DNA of 64,000 nucleotides from Burkholderia sp. OK233 (GTDB taxonomy: Bacteria; Pseudomonadota; Gammaproteobacteria; Burkholderiales; Burkholderiaceae), in contig NZ_OCSR01000002.1 in NCBI RefSeq assembly GCF_900230185.1, positions 3,410,001 through 3,474,000 of the forward strand. The letters run 5' to 3'. The position numbers and the translations under genes were made by a program. The notes under the pieces are model-generated. The model had not been told where the DNA came from. It saw only the letters and a program-made list of their open reading frames with translations, and made no database searches. Position 1 is the first letter of the stretch. Each line of letters opens with the position of its first letter. Shown here one piece after another: positions 17,118 through 25,635 of the stretch.

Positions 17118-18571
17118 TAGAGCACCGGTGCCGGCAGCACGCCGAGCAATTGCTCGAAGGCGACGCCGATCGCCAGCAGCCGCCGGTCTTCGCCGAGCGG
17201 GCCATCCAGTTCCAGGCCGACCGGCAGGCCGCCGGAAGTCATCCCCGCCGCCAGTGACAAGCCCGGAATGCCGGACGTGCTGGCCGGGTCGGTATTGCGC
17301 AGGAACGCGTCCATCGTATCGAGCGGCGCGGCGCCATCGATCGATACCGTCGACGAGCCGTTCAGGTCGTCGATCGGCACCGCGGCGAGGCGCGTGGTCG
17401 GGAACAGCAGCGCATCGAGACGCTCGTCCGCGAAAGTCGCGGCGACATACTGCTGCAAGCGCGGCCGCCATTGCTTCAGTGCTGCGTCGTATTGAGCGCC
17501 GAGTACGTCGGCGAGCACGCCGTCGTAGATCGCGCGCACGTCCGGGCTCGCGATGCGGGCTGCCATTTCGGAGACTGTCTTTACCGGTGCATTGTTGGCG
17601 ACGAGCCAGGCGAGCACATCCTCGCGCGGCTCGTGGATCGCGATCGGTCCGCCGACGTGACCGTTCAATGTCTCCAGTTCGGTCATCGCTACCGGCACGA
17701 AGGTGACGCCCGCTGCTTCGAGGCGGCGCACGGCGGCGCGCGCGACGTCTTCCACCTGCTTTTCGAGCCCTTCCCAGAGGGGCTCGGGCAGACCGATGCG
17801 CAAGCCGTTCAGCGTGAACGCGGGCAACGCTCCCGTTCCGGTGATCACGCCGTCGAGCAAAGCGATATCGGCAACCGTGCGCGCCATCGGCCCCACCGTA
17901 TCGCGCGTATGGCTGATCGGCACGACGGCATCCGGGTCGTGATAGCGCCGTTCGGCACCGCCGTTACCGACCGACGGACGGAACCCCGCGATGCCGGTCA
18001 ACGCAGCCGGAATGCGAGTCGAGCCGCCGGTGTCGGTGCCCAGACCCGCGGGCACGATGCGCGCGGCGATCGCGGCGGCGGTGCCGCCCGACGAGCCGCC
18101 GGGAATCAGTGTGGGGTCGTACGGATTGCGCACCGGTCCGGCATGCGTGGCGAAGTTTGTGCTGGTGATGCCGAACGCGAGTTCGTGCATGTTGGCTTTG
18201 CCGAGGATGATCGCGCCGGCATCGAGAAGCCGTTGTACCGAAGGCGCGTTCGTCTTCGGCACGAAGCCCTCCAAAGCGGGCGTGCCCGCCGAGGTCTGCA
18301 AACCGGCCGTGTTGATGTTGTCCTTCACGACGATGGGCAAACCGGCGAGCGGCAATTGCGCTTTTGCTTCGGGCGGCAATGCATCGATGCGCTGCGCGGC
18401 GGCCAGCGCGCCGTCGAGGTCGAGCGTGGTGAGGGCATTGAGGCTCGAGAGCGACGCCGCGCGCGCCAGCAGCGTGGCCATATAGTCGGCGGCTTTGAGG
18501 CGCCCGGACTGGATCGCGGCGACCGCTTCGGTTGCGGTTAGGGCCAACTGTTGATCGACGGTCCATGTCAT
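17117..18571 (-). CDS. Amidase (amidase-signature family)
   Basis: The 484-residue product carries the complete amidase-signature triad: lysine in GLPIVVKDNINTAG, and the two serines in GGSSGGTAAAIAA and GLGTDTGGSTRIPA. The last motif, GSTRIP, holds the nucleophilic serine. It is closest in general pattern to indole-acetamide/mandelamide hydrolases and AtzF-type enzymes, but the substrate cannot be called. AAAGGAGA lies 9 bases before the ATG at 18571. It probably forms a transcript with the downstream cdh gene. Confidence 0.92.
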   Translation of the reverse strand: MTWTVDQQLALTATEAVAAIQSGRLKAADYMATLLARAASLSSLNALTTLDLDGALAAAQRIDALPPEAKAQLPLAGLPIVVKDNINTAGLQTSAGTPALEGFVPKTNAPSVQRLLDAGAIILGKANMHELAFGITSTNFATHAGPVRNPYDPTLIPGGSSGGTAAAIAARIVPAGLGTDTGGSTRIPAALTGIAGFRPSVGNGGAERRYHDPDAVVPISHTRDTVGPMARTVADIALLDGVITGTGALPAFTLNGLRIGLPEPLWEGLEKQVEDVARAAVRRLEAAGVTFVPVAMTELETLNGHVGGPIAIHEPREDVLAWLVANNAPVKTVSEMAARIASPDVRAIYDGVLADVLGAQYDAALKQWRPRLQQYVAATFADERLDALLFPTTRLAAVPIDDLNGSSTVSIDGAAPLDTMDAFLRNTDPASTSGIPGLSLAAGMTSGGLPVGLELDGPLGEDRRLLAIGVAFEQLLGVLPAPVL

Positions 18572-18749
18572 CGCAGGCGTCTCCTTTAACTGAGGTGTCG
18601 CCTATTCTGGCACAGCCGCTTAAAAATCGACGCCGGGTGGCGCAAGGTGGTCCGCGTTTGCCGACTCGTGGGCTGGACGGCCTTCTCTGGTTCTGCACGC
18701 GAAACCGGCGTGACCGCCTGGGCGCTATCTGATGAGTCTGCCGGCAGTG

Positions 18750-18965
18750 TTATTGCCGGCTGTCGATCCACATGCGTCCCCAGCGGAACGCGTAGGCGAG
18801 CGCGTGCTCTTCGTCGAAGAAATAATCGAGTGCGTCGAACGAGTAAGCCTGGCCCTGGCTTGCAGAAGTTTTCTCGATGGTCAGGTTGGCGGCGAACAGG
18901 CCGTTGGGCAGCCGTTGCGCAGCCGGTGCGACTTCGTAGCCCTTGTAGCGGATATTTGAATTCAT
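18750..18965 (-). CDS. Small conserved-type hypothetical protein
   Basis: The 71-residue product is soluble, with aromatic residues concentrated in the second half (SFDALDYFFDEEHALAYAFRWG) and a W near the end. The layout, a curved beta unit then a helix, resembles short Burkholderia proteins of unknown function that often occur beside stress genes. I chose ATG 18965. The stop lies inside the inverted repeat CCGGCA...TGCCGG (18741-18759), which may be a transcript end. No function assigned. Confidence 0.6.
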   Translation of the reverse strand: MNSNIRYKGYEVAPAAQRLPNGLFAANLTIEKTSASQGQAYSFDALDYFFDEEHALAYAFRWGRMWIDSRQ

Positions 18966-19444
18966 GGTCGTGGCAGTGAGTGTGCCCGCGTGTATTGCTA
19001 AGGAGCCGGCGCGCGGGACGCAACCCTGTGCGTCGGGCAACCGGTGGGTGAGCGGGCAGGATAAAGCGTAGGCCGCGCCGCGCAGCGGGTGAACCAATCT
19101 TTCGTCGTAAGCAAATCAGCGAGGTTCGGGAACGGTCTTCAAGTGACCGGATCGGACGATAGTCGCAGCGTTCGAACACACTATCCGGCGTTGTGGACGG
19201 GCGGTCTGTTGTGTGGCGCACGGTTTGGGCGAGCGGAAACACGAGCGCGGTCAAACGCGCATGGCGCGGCTTGCCGGCCCTAAAAAGTATCGTTGGAGGA
19301 TGCTGCGGCTGGCGGGGAGAGGAGGCAAGCGCACCCATGCGTCGAATGGGTAGTCGAGGCAGCGGGATGGCCGCCGGTTCAGCGCAAACACGGGTGCGTC
19401 GGGGACCTCGCAAGCGTGGGTCCCCGACGTCGTACGTAAAGGCG
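18966..19444. other. Intergenic region with no recognisable gene
   Basis: About 480 bases between the small hypothetical and the FMN reductase gene, both read leftward. Apart from the hairpin at 19398-19428 I see no gene or repeat. Upstream signals for the 71-residue gene should lie in its left half. Confidence 0.5.
19398..19428 (-). terminator. GC-rich hairpin after the FMN reductase gene
   Basis: GTCGGGGAC (19398-19406) pairs perfectly with GTCCCCGAC (19420-19428) around a 13-base loop, 17 bases after the reductase stop. There is no strong T-run on the minus strand, so it is a probable but not certain terminator. Confidence 0.5.
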
Positions 19445-20104
19445 TTAAACCGCGTGCAGCAACCGGGCAGGTTGCGCTTCCTTGACTGCATTGCCGAGCG
19501 GCGCGGCCGTCGGCGTGCGATGCGCGTTGAACGCCAGGGCGAATTGCGCGGCCTGCTGGCCGACCGTGGCGAGCTGATCGACGACCTTGGCGTCGGAGCA
19601 GGTGTCGACGGTGTCGAAGCGCGTTTCCAGCGTGTTGATCCCGGCGCCGAACGGAGTCGGCCAGCCGCGCAGCGCGTGGACAATCGAGCGCAGCGACGTC
19701 AGCACCGAGCCGGCGGCCTGCCAGCCATAAGCGGTGACGATACAGCCGACCGCACGGCCATCCAGGTACGGCCGTTCATCGGCGCGCAGCTCCTCGAGCG
19801 TGTCGAGTGCGTTCTTGACGAGGCCCGAGACGCCGCCATGATAGCCGGGCGTCGCGATGATCAGCGCGTCCGCATGGCGCACGGCCTCGATCAGTTCGAG
19901 CTGTTCGGCGGTGCGTTGAGGGTTTTCCGGAGCGTAGTGGGGCAGGCTATGCAGGAAGGTGCCGCCGAACAGGCGGGTATTCGCGCCCGCGGCTTCCGCG
20001 CCACGCAGCGCAAAGCCGAGCGCGCGTTCGGTCGACGACGCTGCGCGTGTCGTGCCGCCGATGCCGATGACGAGCGGCCGGCGGTGATGATCGAAACTGG
20101 TCAA
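19445..20104 (-). CDS. NADPH-dependent FMN reductase family protein (SsuE/MsuE-like)
   Basis: The 219-residue flavodoxin-fold protein has VIGIGGTTRAASSTERAL (phosphate-binding loop) at the start and ADALIIATPGYHGGVSGLVKNALD, the classical NADPH:FMN reductase motif, near residue 80. These enzymes supply reduced flavin to two-component monooxygenases. I favour the TTG at 20104 because AAGGAG lies 7 bases upstream; the ATG at 20131 falls before that ribosome site. The gene is isolated, with no monooxygenase partner nearby. Confidence 0.85.
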   Translation of the reverse strand: MTSFDHHRRPLVIGIGGTTRAASSTERALGFALRGAEAAGANTRLFGGTFLHSLPHYAPENPQRTAEQLELIEAVRHADALIIATPGYHGGVSGLVKNALDTLEELRADERPYLDGRAVGCIVTAYGWQAAGSVLTSLRSIVHALRGWPTPFGAGINTLETRFDTVDTCSDAKVVDQLATVGQQAAQFALAFNAHRTPTAAPLGNAVKEAQPARLLHAV

Positions 20105-20406
20105 CGAAATGCTCCTTCGGTAGCGGCTCACGGGACGCTGGCGCGGGGCTGCGCGTAGACGAACCGGGGCGAACCGGACTTTGAAGTGTCATCTTAATGA
20201 CCGCCGCGAGCCGGGCGAAGCGACTTTTTGTTCTAACGATATAACCGTGCGGGGTTATTGGCGGCTCAGCGGGTCGTCTGGCGGATGCTTCGAAGCCGAT
20301 TTCGATCCAGATACGCCGCCCCGTGCAATGCAGCTGAGGCCGTCCCGGATAAGCATATGGCGAACCATTGTTTGGGGGCGCGATGACACGCGGCTATGAT
20401 CGAGTC

Positions 20407-20473
20407 GTCTCCTCCATGACATCTCCTTGACATGGGACTCGGCCTCGCTACGTCAGTGGCGGGGCCTTTTTTT
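20407..20473 (+). ncRNA. Candidate small RNA ending at an intrinsic terminator
   Basis: A -35-like TTGGGG (20372-20377) and a -10 TATGAT (20395-20400) are spaced by 17 bases. About 65 bases downstream lies a full terminator. The presumed transcript contains CTCCTCC and ATCTCCTTG, both able to pair with Shine-Dalgarno sequences, a property of many repressive small RNAs. No conservation data were available, so this is an inference. Confidence 0.3.
20441..20473 (+). terminator. Intrinsic terminator
   Basis: GGCCTCGC (20441-20448) pairs with GCGGGGCC (20459-20466) with one G-T wobble around a 10-base loop, followed by seven T (20467-20473). It is read on the plus strand, where no protein gene lies immediately upstream. 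Confidence 0.8.
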
Positions 20474-20577
20474 CGTTTGGACTTTCAGTGGCGCCAGCGC
20501 TTGCCGCTTCACGATAAAGCCGTTTTTTGCATGCTACGATGGTCCGCAATGCGATTCACGGCGAGGTCGAACAAGCA

Positions 20578-21258
20578 ATGGCAACCCTGTATGACACGCT
20601 TGGTGTGCAAACGTACGCCACGGACGAAGAAATCAAGCGGGCCTACCGCAAGGCCGCGATGAAATGGCATCCGGATCGCAACAGCGGCGCCGAAGAAGTT
20701 GCGCGCGCTACCTTCCAGGAAATCAAGGACGCATACGCGATTCTCTCCGACGCCGCGCAGCGCAAGGTGTATGACGCGGTCTATGCCGAGCAGATGCGCG
20801 GCTGGGAAGCGCAGCGTGCCCGCCAGCAAAAAGCACAGGCCGAACGTGAAGCGTCGGTGCGTGCAGCGGACGAGGCAGCCTATGCCGAGTTGGTGTCGCT
20901 TGCCATGCGTTTCGCCGACGACGGCCACAATCGCGATGTGTTGTTCGGTGTGCTGCTAGGACGTCGATGCGAGGCGAAGCGGGCCGCGCAGATCGCCGAC
21001 AGCGTGTCGGCCTTGCAGGCGGCGCGGCGCGAGGCTGAGAAGGCGGCGGCAGCCGCCGAAGCGGCCAAAAAAACGGTGGACGTCCCCGACGTTTCAGCGA
21101 AAGCGGAGGCAACGACGGTGAACGACGATGCTGCCGATCGCGGCACACCCGATAAGCACACCAACTCAGGCAAGCGCGAAGAAAGTGCTAGCGACGCCCA
21201 TCCGGCCGGCGTACTGGGTGGACTCTGGTTCCAGTTCCTGAACGGCTTGCGGTTTTGA
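20578..21258 (+). CDS. J-domain (DnaJ-like) co-chaperone protein
   Basis: The product is 226 residues. Residues 3-70 are a J-domain with LYDTLGV, EEIKRAYRKAAMKWHPD (the HPD loop that stimulates DnaK ATPase) and FQEIKDAYAILSDA. The rest is an alanine/glutamate-rich coiled region (EREASVRAADEAAYAEL..., EKAAAAAEAAKK) without the zinc-finger or substrate domains of DnaJ. It ends with a short hydrophobic tail GGLWFQFLNGLRF. It is thus a type III J-protein directing DnaK to a special task that cannot be named. The start at 20578 fits the domain boundary. Confidence 0.88.
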   Translation: MATLYDTLGVQTYATDEEIKRAYRKAAMKWHPDRNSGAEEVARATFQEIKDAYAILSDAAQRKVYDAVYAEQMRGWEAQRARQQKAQAEREASVRAADEAAYAELVSLAMRFADDGHNRDVLFGVLLGRRCEAKRAAQIADSVSALQAARREAEKAAAAAEAAKKTVDVPDVSAKAEATTVNDDAADRGTPDKHTNSGKREESASDAHPAGVLGGLWFQFLNGLRF

Positions 21259-21490
21259 ACAGATGGTTCTGGCCGTTAGACCCGAGACGTAGGCCGAATT
21301 GATATAGAGCGCGGCCTTCGGCGTCGAGATATTCGCTTCTAGAATCAAAGACACGTCCGTGACAAGTGTCGTTCGGGCGCCGGTTGTACGTGTGCTCGCT
21401 GCTCCTCTCTTTGTTACTGACTCTACTTCCCCTGCGAAAGACCCGCTTCGCTTGACCTCCACGTTGCAGATTCCGAGAGGCACGACGGCC

Positions 21491-21691
21491 ATGGTTACTT
21501 TTATTTTTGTTGTTGCGATTGCGGCGTTTATCCCGTACGTCGCAGCGCCGGGCATTGCGAACGGCGTCAAGGCGATCAGCGCGCAGCCTGCGGCGATGCT
21601 GTTCGACACGTCACCGGCGGCGTCTGACGGCGCAAGCGACGCCGCGAATCGGATCGTGTCCGAACAGCGCGACAGCGGCGCTTCCGTTTGA
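21491..21691 (+). CDS. Small hypothetical membrane or exported protein
   Basis: From ATG 21491 the frame encodes 66 residues with an N-terminal hydrophobic segment (VTFIFVVAIAAFIPYVAAPG) followed by an alanine/serine-rich hydrophilic tail. GAGAGG precedes the start by 12 bases. The frame is open further upstream to a GTG at 21359, but the upstream part lacks any pattern. It is not recognised, and could be a signal-anchored small protein. Confidence 0.45.
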   Translation: MVTFIFVVAIAAFIPYVAAPGIANGVKAISAQPAAMLFDTSPAASDGASDAANRIVSEQRDSGASV

Positions 21692-21897
21692 AGAGATGCC
21701 GGCGACGCGGTTGTCGGCATAATGAAAGATTCGACTTTACGCTGCTACACTTCGTCGGCAATACAGCGCGCGACGCCCGTGGGTTGACCGTCCTGGTACA
21801 AATTCTTGTGGCGCAACAAATTACGTCATCGTAGTGTCACGAGGACGCAAGACTAGGCCGGCAGAATTGCGCACAGAGAGAGATAAAAAAACTCGGG

Positions 21898-22425
21898 GTG
21901 AGCGTGACCAAAAAATACAAGGTGCTGTTTCTCTGTCGCGAGAATTCAGCACGCAGCATCATTGCCGAAGCTTTACTGCGCGAACTGGCTGGACACCGGT
22001 TCGAAGCGTTCAGCGCGGGGCCGGAGCCGGCCACGCGCGTTCATCCCATTGCGATTGCGCAATTGCGGCCCGGTATATCGGACCTCGGCGTGCTCTGCCC
22101 GAAAAGCTGGCTGGAATTCACCGGCGAATGGGCGCCACGGATGGACCTCGTCATTGCCATGGACGCGTGCGTCGGCGGGCATCATGCGCCGCGCTTTCCC
22201 GGAGAACCTGCGTTGTGCAGCTGGATCTTTGCCGATCCGCTTGCCGATGGCATGCTCGAGCCGGAGTGCGTCCGTTCGTTCGAAAAGGTGTTCTGGCAAA
22301 TCGTCCGGCAGGTCAGCGCGTTTATCGAATTGCCGCAGTACGCGGCGGCGCCGGCTCGTACCAGCGACGCATCGTGCGCGTCAGTGAGCGACGCAACGAG
22401 TCCGGCCATTCAGTGCAACGTGTGA
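21898..22425 (+). CDS. Low-molecular-weight phosphatase/arsenate reductase-like protein
   Basis: The 175-residue product opens with the LMW-PTPase/ArsC P-loop VLFLCRENSARS (C-x5-R) and has the general-acid aspartate in SWIFADP. Two further cysteines in MDACVGGHH and PALCSWIF lie where thioredoxin-coupled arsenate reductases keep their redox pair, so arsenate reduction is possible. No arsenite exporter or ArsR gene is nearby, which leaves the role open. The start is a GTG (21898, or 21904) without a clear ribosome site. Confidence 0.75.
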   Translation: MSVTKKYKVLFLCRENSARSIIAEALLRELAGHRFEAFSAGPEPATRVHPIAIAQLRPGISDLGVLCPKSWLEFTGEWAPRMDLVIAMDACVGGHHAPRFPGEPALCSWIFADPLADGMLEPECVRSFEKVFWQIVRQVSAFIELPQYAAAPARTSDASCASVSDATSPAIQCNV

Positions 22426-22504
22426 ACGGCCCCGGCGCGTCAACCAGTACGGGGTTATGCCTCGGGGTTATACCTTTGCTGTGGCGGCTTGGCGATCAGG
22501 CAGC

Positions 22505-22831
22505 TTAGCGGTTGTTCGGGCGCGCAAGCGGACTTCCCGCGAATGGGTCGTTTAGCCAATCGACCTGTTTTTTCGGCTGCGGGGCGGGTGCCGGCGTGGC
22601 CGATAATTCGAAGTGGTCGATTGATTGACCTGCGCTAATTGCCTGTTTAAGCCATTGGGGCATTTCACCCTGGCCATCCCAGCTATCTCCCGTGGCGCTG
22701 CGGTAGCGTTCAGCCTTCTGCCCCTTCGGTTCGGCCGCCAGCACGGCGGCGAGGTCTTCTGGTTTGATACCAAACTCTTCCATGCGGTGGCGGAGATACG
22801 CAATCATGCTATCTCGCTTCCTTTCGTCCAT
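22505..22831 (-). CDS. H-NS family nucleoid-associated protein
   Basis: The 108-residue product has a short N-terminal helix (MIAYLRHRMEEFGIKPEDLA) and the H-NS DNA-binding core RYRSATGDSWDGQGEMPQWL near residues 43-62, followed by a low-complexity PAPAPQPKK tail. In the core, GQG replaces the usual GRG AT-hook-like loop. Such proteins bind and silence A/T-rich, often foreign, DNA. AGAAGGA precedes the ATG at 22831. The N-terminal oligomerisation part is shorter than in chromosomal H-NS, so it might act as a modulator. Confidence 0.8.
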   Translation of the reverse strand: MDERKRDSMIAYLRHRMEEFGIKPEDLAAVLAAEPKGQKAERYRSATGDSWDGQGEMPQWLKQAISAGQSIDHFELSATPAPAPQPKKQVDWLNDPFAGSPLARPNNR

Positions 22832-22968
22832 AAGATATTCGTCCTTCTAAAGCGTCCGGCGTTCTGTCAGTTACAGATTGCAAGGGGAAGCCGCGAAAGC
22901 ATTGAGCCCACGTATATGGGGTCCGCTCGCGGTAAGGTTATTGATCGAAGGAAATTCCAGCGGCAGCG

Positions 22969-23154
22969 TCAAAGAACGTCGCCCCATACATTGCGGTACA
23001 GCATATGTCCAATAAGCCCGCCTATAAGGCTGACTGTGCCAATCAGTGAATACTCAAGCGCTCCGCCGCGCGGCAGGTACGGCTGGGTAAGCCCTACGGC
23101 CGCAATGGAAAAAACGGTGATGACAATGCAATGATTGCGAACAGTCGGTCTCAT
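22969..23154 (-). CDS. Small two-segment membrane protein, unknown function
   Basis: The 61-residue product has two hydrophobic segments, HCIVITVFSIAAVGL and YSLIGTVSLIGGLIGHML, separated by a short polar turn. The ATG at 23154 is preceded by GGAG with 8-9 bases spacing. It follows the pattern of small inner-membrane proteins; I cannot name a family. Confidence 0.55.
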   Translation of the reverse strand: MRPTVRNHCIVITVFSIAAVGLTQPYLPRGGALEYSLIGTVSLIGGLIGHMLYRNVWGDVL

Positions 23155-23603
23155 GTCCACGCTCCGTCTCTCGCCGGTGTCTCGCGCGGGGCCGATTTTT
23201 GTACGTTGTACCAGCATCATAACGCACTGTTCGGGTAACGCACGCGCCGGCCAGACTGATTTTGTTGTTGCATGTCGCCGATCGAGCGACGGCCGGTGCC
23301 GCCAAGGGCGCCTGCGCCGCCGGGATTGCAATCCTGGGTGGCCGACCTATAACGAAACTGCGGAGCAACAATCTGCGTTTCCAGCCTGGTGGCGACCGGT
23401 TCCGGCAAGCCGCGCGTGCACGCCCGACGCCGGTTTCAGGTCTGGCAACTATTTACTCGTTTAGTTCGGTGATTCGCCGCAGCAGTCCCGTATAGGCATT
23501 CGCCCGCTCGTCAGTTCGATTTGGCGACACGACGTTTTTTCGCGGATCAATTCTTTTTTTGAAGGGGATGAGAGCTGCTGCGCCGGATTCGAGGAGTCTG
23601 GAC
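23155..23603. other. Divergent intergenic region
   Basis: About 450 bases between two divergent small genes. It contains T-rich tracts near 23535-23560 that may belong to the promoter of the exported protein gene at 23604. No gene, repeat or RNA recognised. Confidence 0.45.
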
Positions 23604-23912
23604 ATGAAACTACGTTTATTGATGGCGTTGGCAAGCGCCGCTCTGTTTCTGGCGCCGGGCACAGCCGGCGCACTGGACAGCCAGCAGGGCGAAGCCGTGT
23701 CGGGCCGGGCGCTCATGCAGAACGCGAACGAATCAGCGCAGGACACCACCGACATGTCGTTTGGTGACACTGTGCGGACCGTGATGCCGGCCGGGCAACC
23801 GGTGCAGAACGTCTCCTATGGCGGGGTGGCCGCAGGCGCGACGGAAGTTGGAGGCCGACAGGAGCGGCCGTGTGCTTCCGGGCCGCAATGCAGGATCTAT
23901 TTTGGCCAATAG
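23604..23912 (+). CDS. Small exported protein, unknown function
   Basis: The 102-residue product begins with a Sec signal peptide (MKLRLLMALASAALFLAPG, cleavage after AGA) and continues as a polar protein with two cysteines near the end (RPCASGPQCRIYFGQ), which could form a disulfide in the periplasm. The middle has repeated VQNVSYGGVAAGATEVG-type small residues. GAGGAG lies 8 bases before the ATG. An intrinsic terminator follows about 190 bases downstream. Confidence 0.6.
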   Translation: MKLRLLMALASAALFLAPGTAGALDSQQGEAVSGRALMQNANESAQDTTDMSFGDTVRTVMPAGQPVQNVSYGGVAAGATEVGGRQERPCASGPQCRIYFGQ

Positions 23913-24215
23913 CAGGCCGGCAGTTCAGGAGGCGGCGGGGGAGCAGAACTCACCGCCTCCAATCCCATCCGCGCACCGCACCCTGATCGAAATACCCACA
24001 CGCCCGAGTGCAATTTTACGGAGTGGTCAGCGGGCGATTTAATACGATGTTAAGGTGTGTTCCATTCAGGTTTTCACCCGCTGTCTTCTCCGATCGCAAT
24101 CATAAGCAGGCCAATACCGCCTGCTTTTTTATTCATGATTTGCCGTCCGCGATTTGATTAGTCCGGTGTGACTGCTCCAATCCCACCCGTTGTTTAGTTA
24201 CTCGCAAACAATACT
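23913..24215. other. Intergenic region with an intrinsic terminator
   Basis: About 300 bases between the exported protein and the MFS exporter genes. It contains the terminator at 24104-24130; the remaining right-hand part should carry the MFS promoter. No other feature seen. Confidence 0.5.
24104..24130 (+). terminator. Intrinsic terminator
   Basis: AAGCAGGC (24104-24111) pairs with GCCTGCTT (24119-24126) around a 7-base loop, followed by TTTT. It would end transcription coming from the small exported-protein gene. Confidence 0.8.
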
Positions 24216-25463
24216 ATGTTGATGGAAGATAATCTGCCGGCGAGCGTTGCCTCGCCGGACGAAGGGGTCTCGTCGTCCCTGCGTTCCTGGCTCGCCGTCG
24301 TGGCCGTTGCACTTGGTGCGTTCGCATTCGTGACCACGGAGTTTTTACCTGTTGGACTGCTGCCGCGCATTGCGGCGGATCTGGGCGTGTTGCCTGGCAC
24401 CGCGGGGCTGATGGTCACGGTGCCGGGCGTGATTGCCGCCATCTCGGCGCCTGGTTTGATGCTGGTGGCCGGACGGATGGATCGCCGGCGTGTGTTTCTG
24501 TTGCTCACGGCCTTGCTGCTGGCGTCGAATCTGATTTCCGCCTTCGCGCCTGATTTCCTGTTCATGCTGGTCGGACGCGCGTTGCTCGGTGCGGCTCTGG
24601 GCGGATTCTGGACCCTGGCGACGGCTGCATCGGGGCGCCTCGTGCAGCCGAAAGATTCGGCCAGAGCGATGGCGACGATCCTGACCGGCGTGACCTGCGC
24701 GACCGTGATCGGTGTGCCGCTCGGCACATTCATCGCCAGCTTCGCGTCGTGGCGTGCTTCGTTTATGGCAACCGGCGTGCTTGTCGCGATCGCGCTCGTG
24801 GCGCAGTTCGTTTTCGTGCCGTCCTTGCCGTCGACAACCGCATTGCGGCTGCGCGATCTGGTTGCGCTGCTGCGCCGCCCGCATCCGCGCAGAAGCATGC
24901 TGATGGTGGCGCTCGTATTCGGTGCGCATTTCTCCTCGTACACGTACATCACGCCGTTCCTGTTGCATAACGCGAGTTTCACGATGTCCACGATTACGTG
25001 GCTGCTGCTCGGCTTCGGCATGATTGGTTTCTTCTCGAACTTCGCCGTTTCGTCGACGGTGACGCGTAATCTGAAAGTGTCTCTGGGTGTGATGGTTTCT
25101 CTGCTCATGTTCGCGCTGCTGGCGATGCCGCTGCTGGAGCAATCGCCGATCGGCGTCGCAGCGCTCGTCCTCGCGTGGGGTGTTTCGTTCGGCGCGCTGC
25201 CGCTGTGTTTAAGCATCTGGATTCAGCGCGCCACGCCGGATTCGCCGGAAGCGGGCTCGGCGCTGTTTGTCAGCATCATCCAGGTTGCCATCGCGCTGGG
25301 ATCGCTCATTGGCGGTGTAGTGGTCGACCATGTCGGCATTTCCGCCGATTTCCTGTTCGGCAGCGGTTTGGCGCTTCTGGGACTCGCGGCGCTCGCGAGT
25401 TTCGGGCGACGAGAGCAGGAAGTGCCCGCGAAAGCGATGGCGTGTCCGGCGTGTACTGACTAG
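24216..25463 (+). CDS. MFS transporter, DHA1-type (AraJ/NepI-like) exporter
   Basis: The 415-residue product has 12 predicted membrane segments. The A-motif of MFS proteins is seen as AGRMDRRRVFLL near residue 90, and the FVTTEFLPVGLLPRIAADLG start is typical of the sugar/purine/drug efflux branch (AraJ, NepI, SotB). It would export a sugar, nucleoside or drug with proton exchange. The start is ATG 24216; ATG 24222 is also possible. The last residues contain CPACTD, without known meaning. Confidence 0.88.
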   Translation: MLMEDNLPASVASPDEGVSSSLRSWLAVVAVALGAFAFVTTEFLPVGLLPRIAADLGVLPGTAGLMVTVPGVIAAISAPGLMLVAGRMDRRRVFLLLTALLLASNLISAFAPDFLFMLVGRALLGAALGGFWTLATAASGRLVQPKDSARAMATILTGVTCATVIGVPLGTFIASFASWRASFMATGVLVAIALVAQFVFVPSLPSTTALRLRDLVALLRRPHPRRSMLMVALVFGAHFSSYTYITPFLLHNASFTMSTITWLLLGFGMIGFFSNFAVSSTVTRNLKVSLGVMVSLLMFALLAMPLLEQSPIGVAALVLAWGVSFGALPLCLSIWIQRATPDSPEAGSALFVSIIQVAIALGSLIGGVVVDHVGISADFLFGSGLALLGLAALASFGRREQEVPAKAMACPACTD

Positions 25464-25529
25464 CTGGCCGACGCGTCGCGCACCACGTCAACCGATCCGC
25501 TTTTGTTATCGGCCCCTCCAATACACGGA

Positions 25530-25558
25530 TTGTTAGCGCATCGCACCGCTCGTATATT
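25530..25558 (+). promoter_or_regulatory. Promoter of the first rhamnose-pathway operon
   Basis: TTGTTA (25530-25535) and TATATT (25553-25558) are separated by 17 bases, a good sigma-70 match, 77 bases before the dehydrogenase start at 25636. Confidence 0.55.
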
Positions 25559-25635
25559 TGCTGTACGAAAGCACAGACAGCAGAAATACAACAACTGAAC
25601 GGCAGGCCACTCTGGCCTGCTACAGGAGCACAGCG

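Larger units (their letters stand above)
20105..20577. other. Intergenic region holding a terminator and a possible small RNA
   Basis: About 470 bases between the divergent reductase and J-domain genes. It has no convincing protein frame, but a strong intrinsic terminator (20441-20473) with no gene just upstream on its strand, and a promoter-like TTGGGG-17-TATGAT (20372-20400). Confidence 0.5.
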
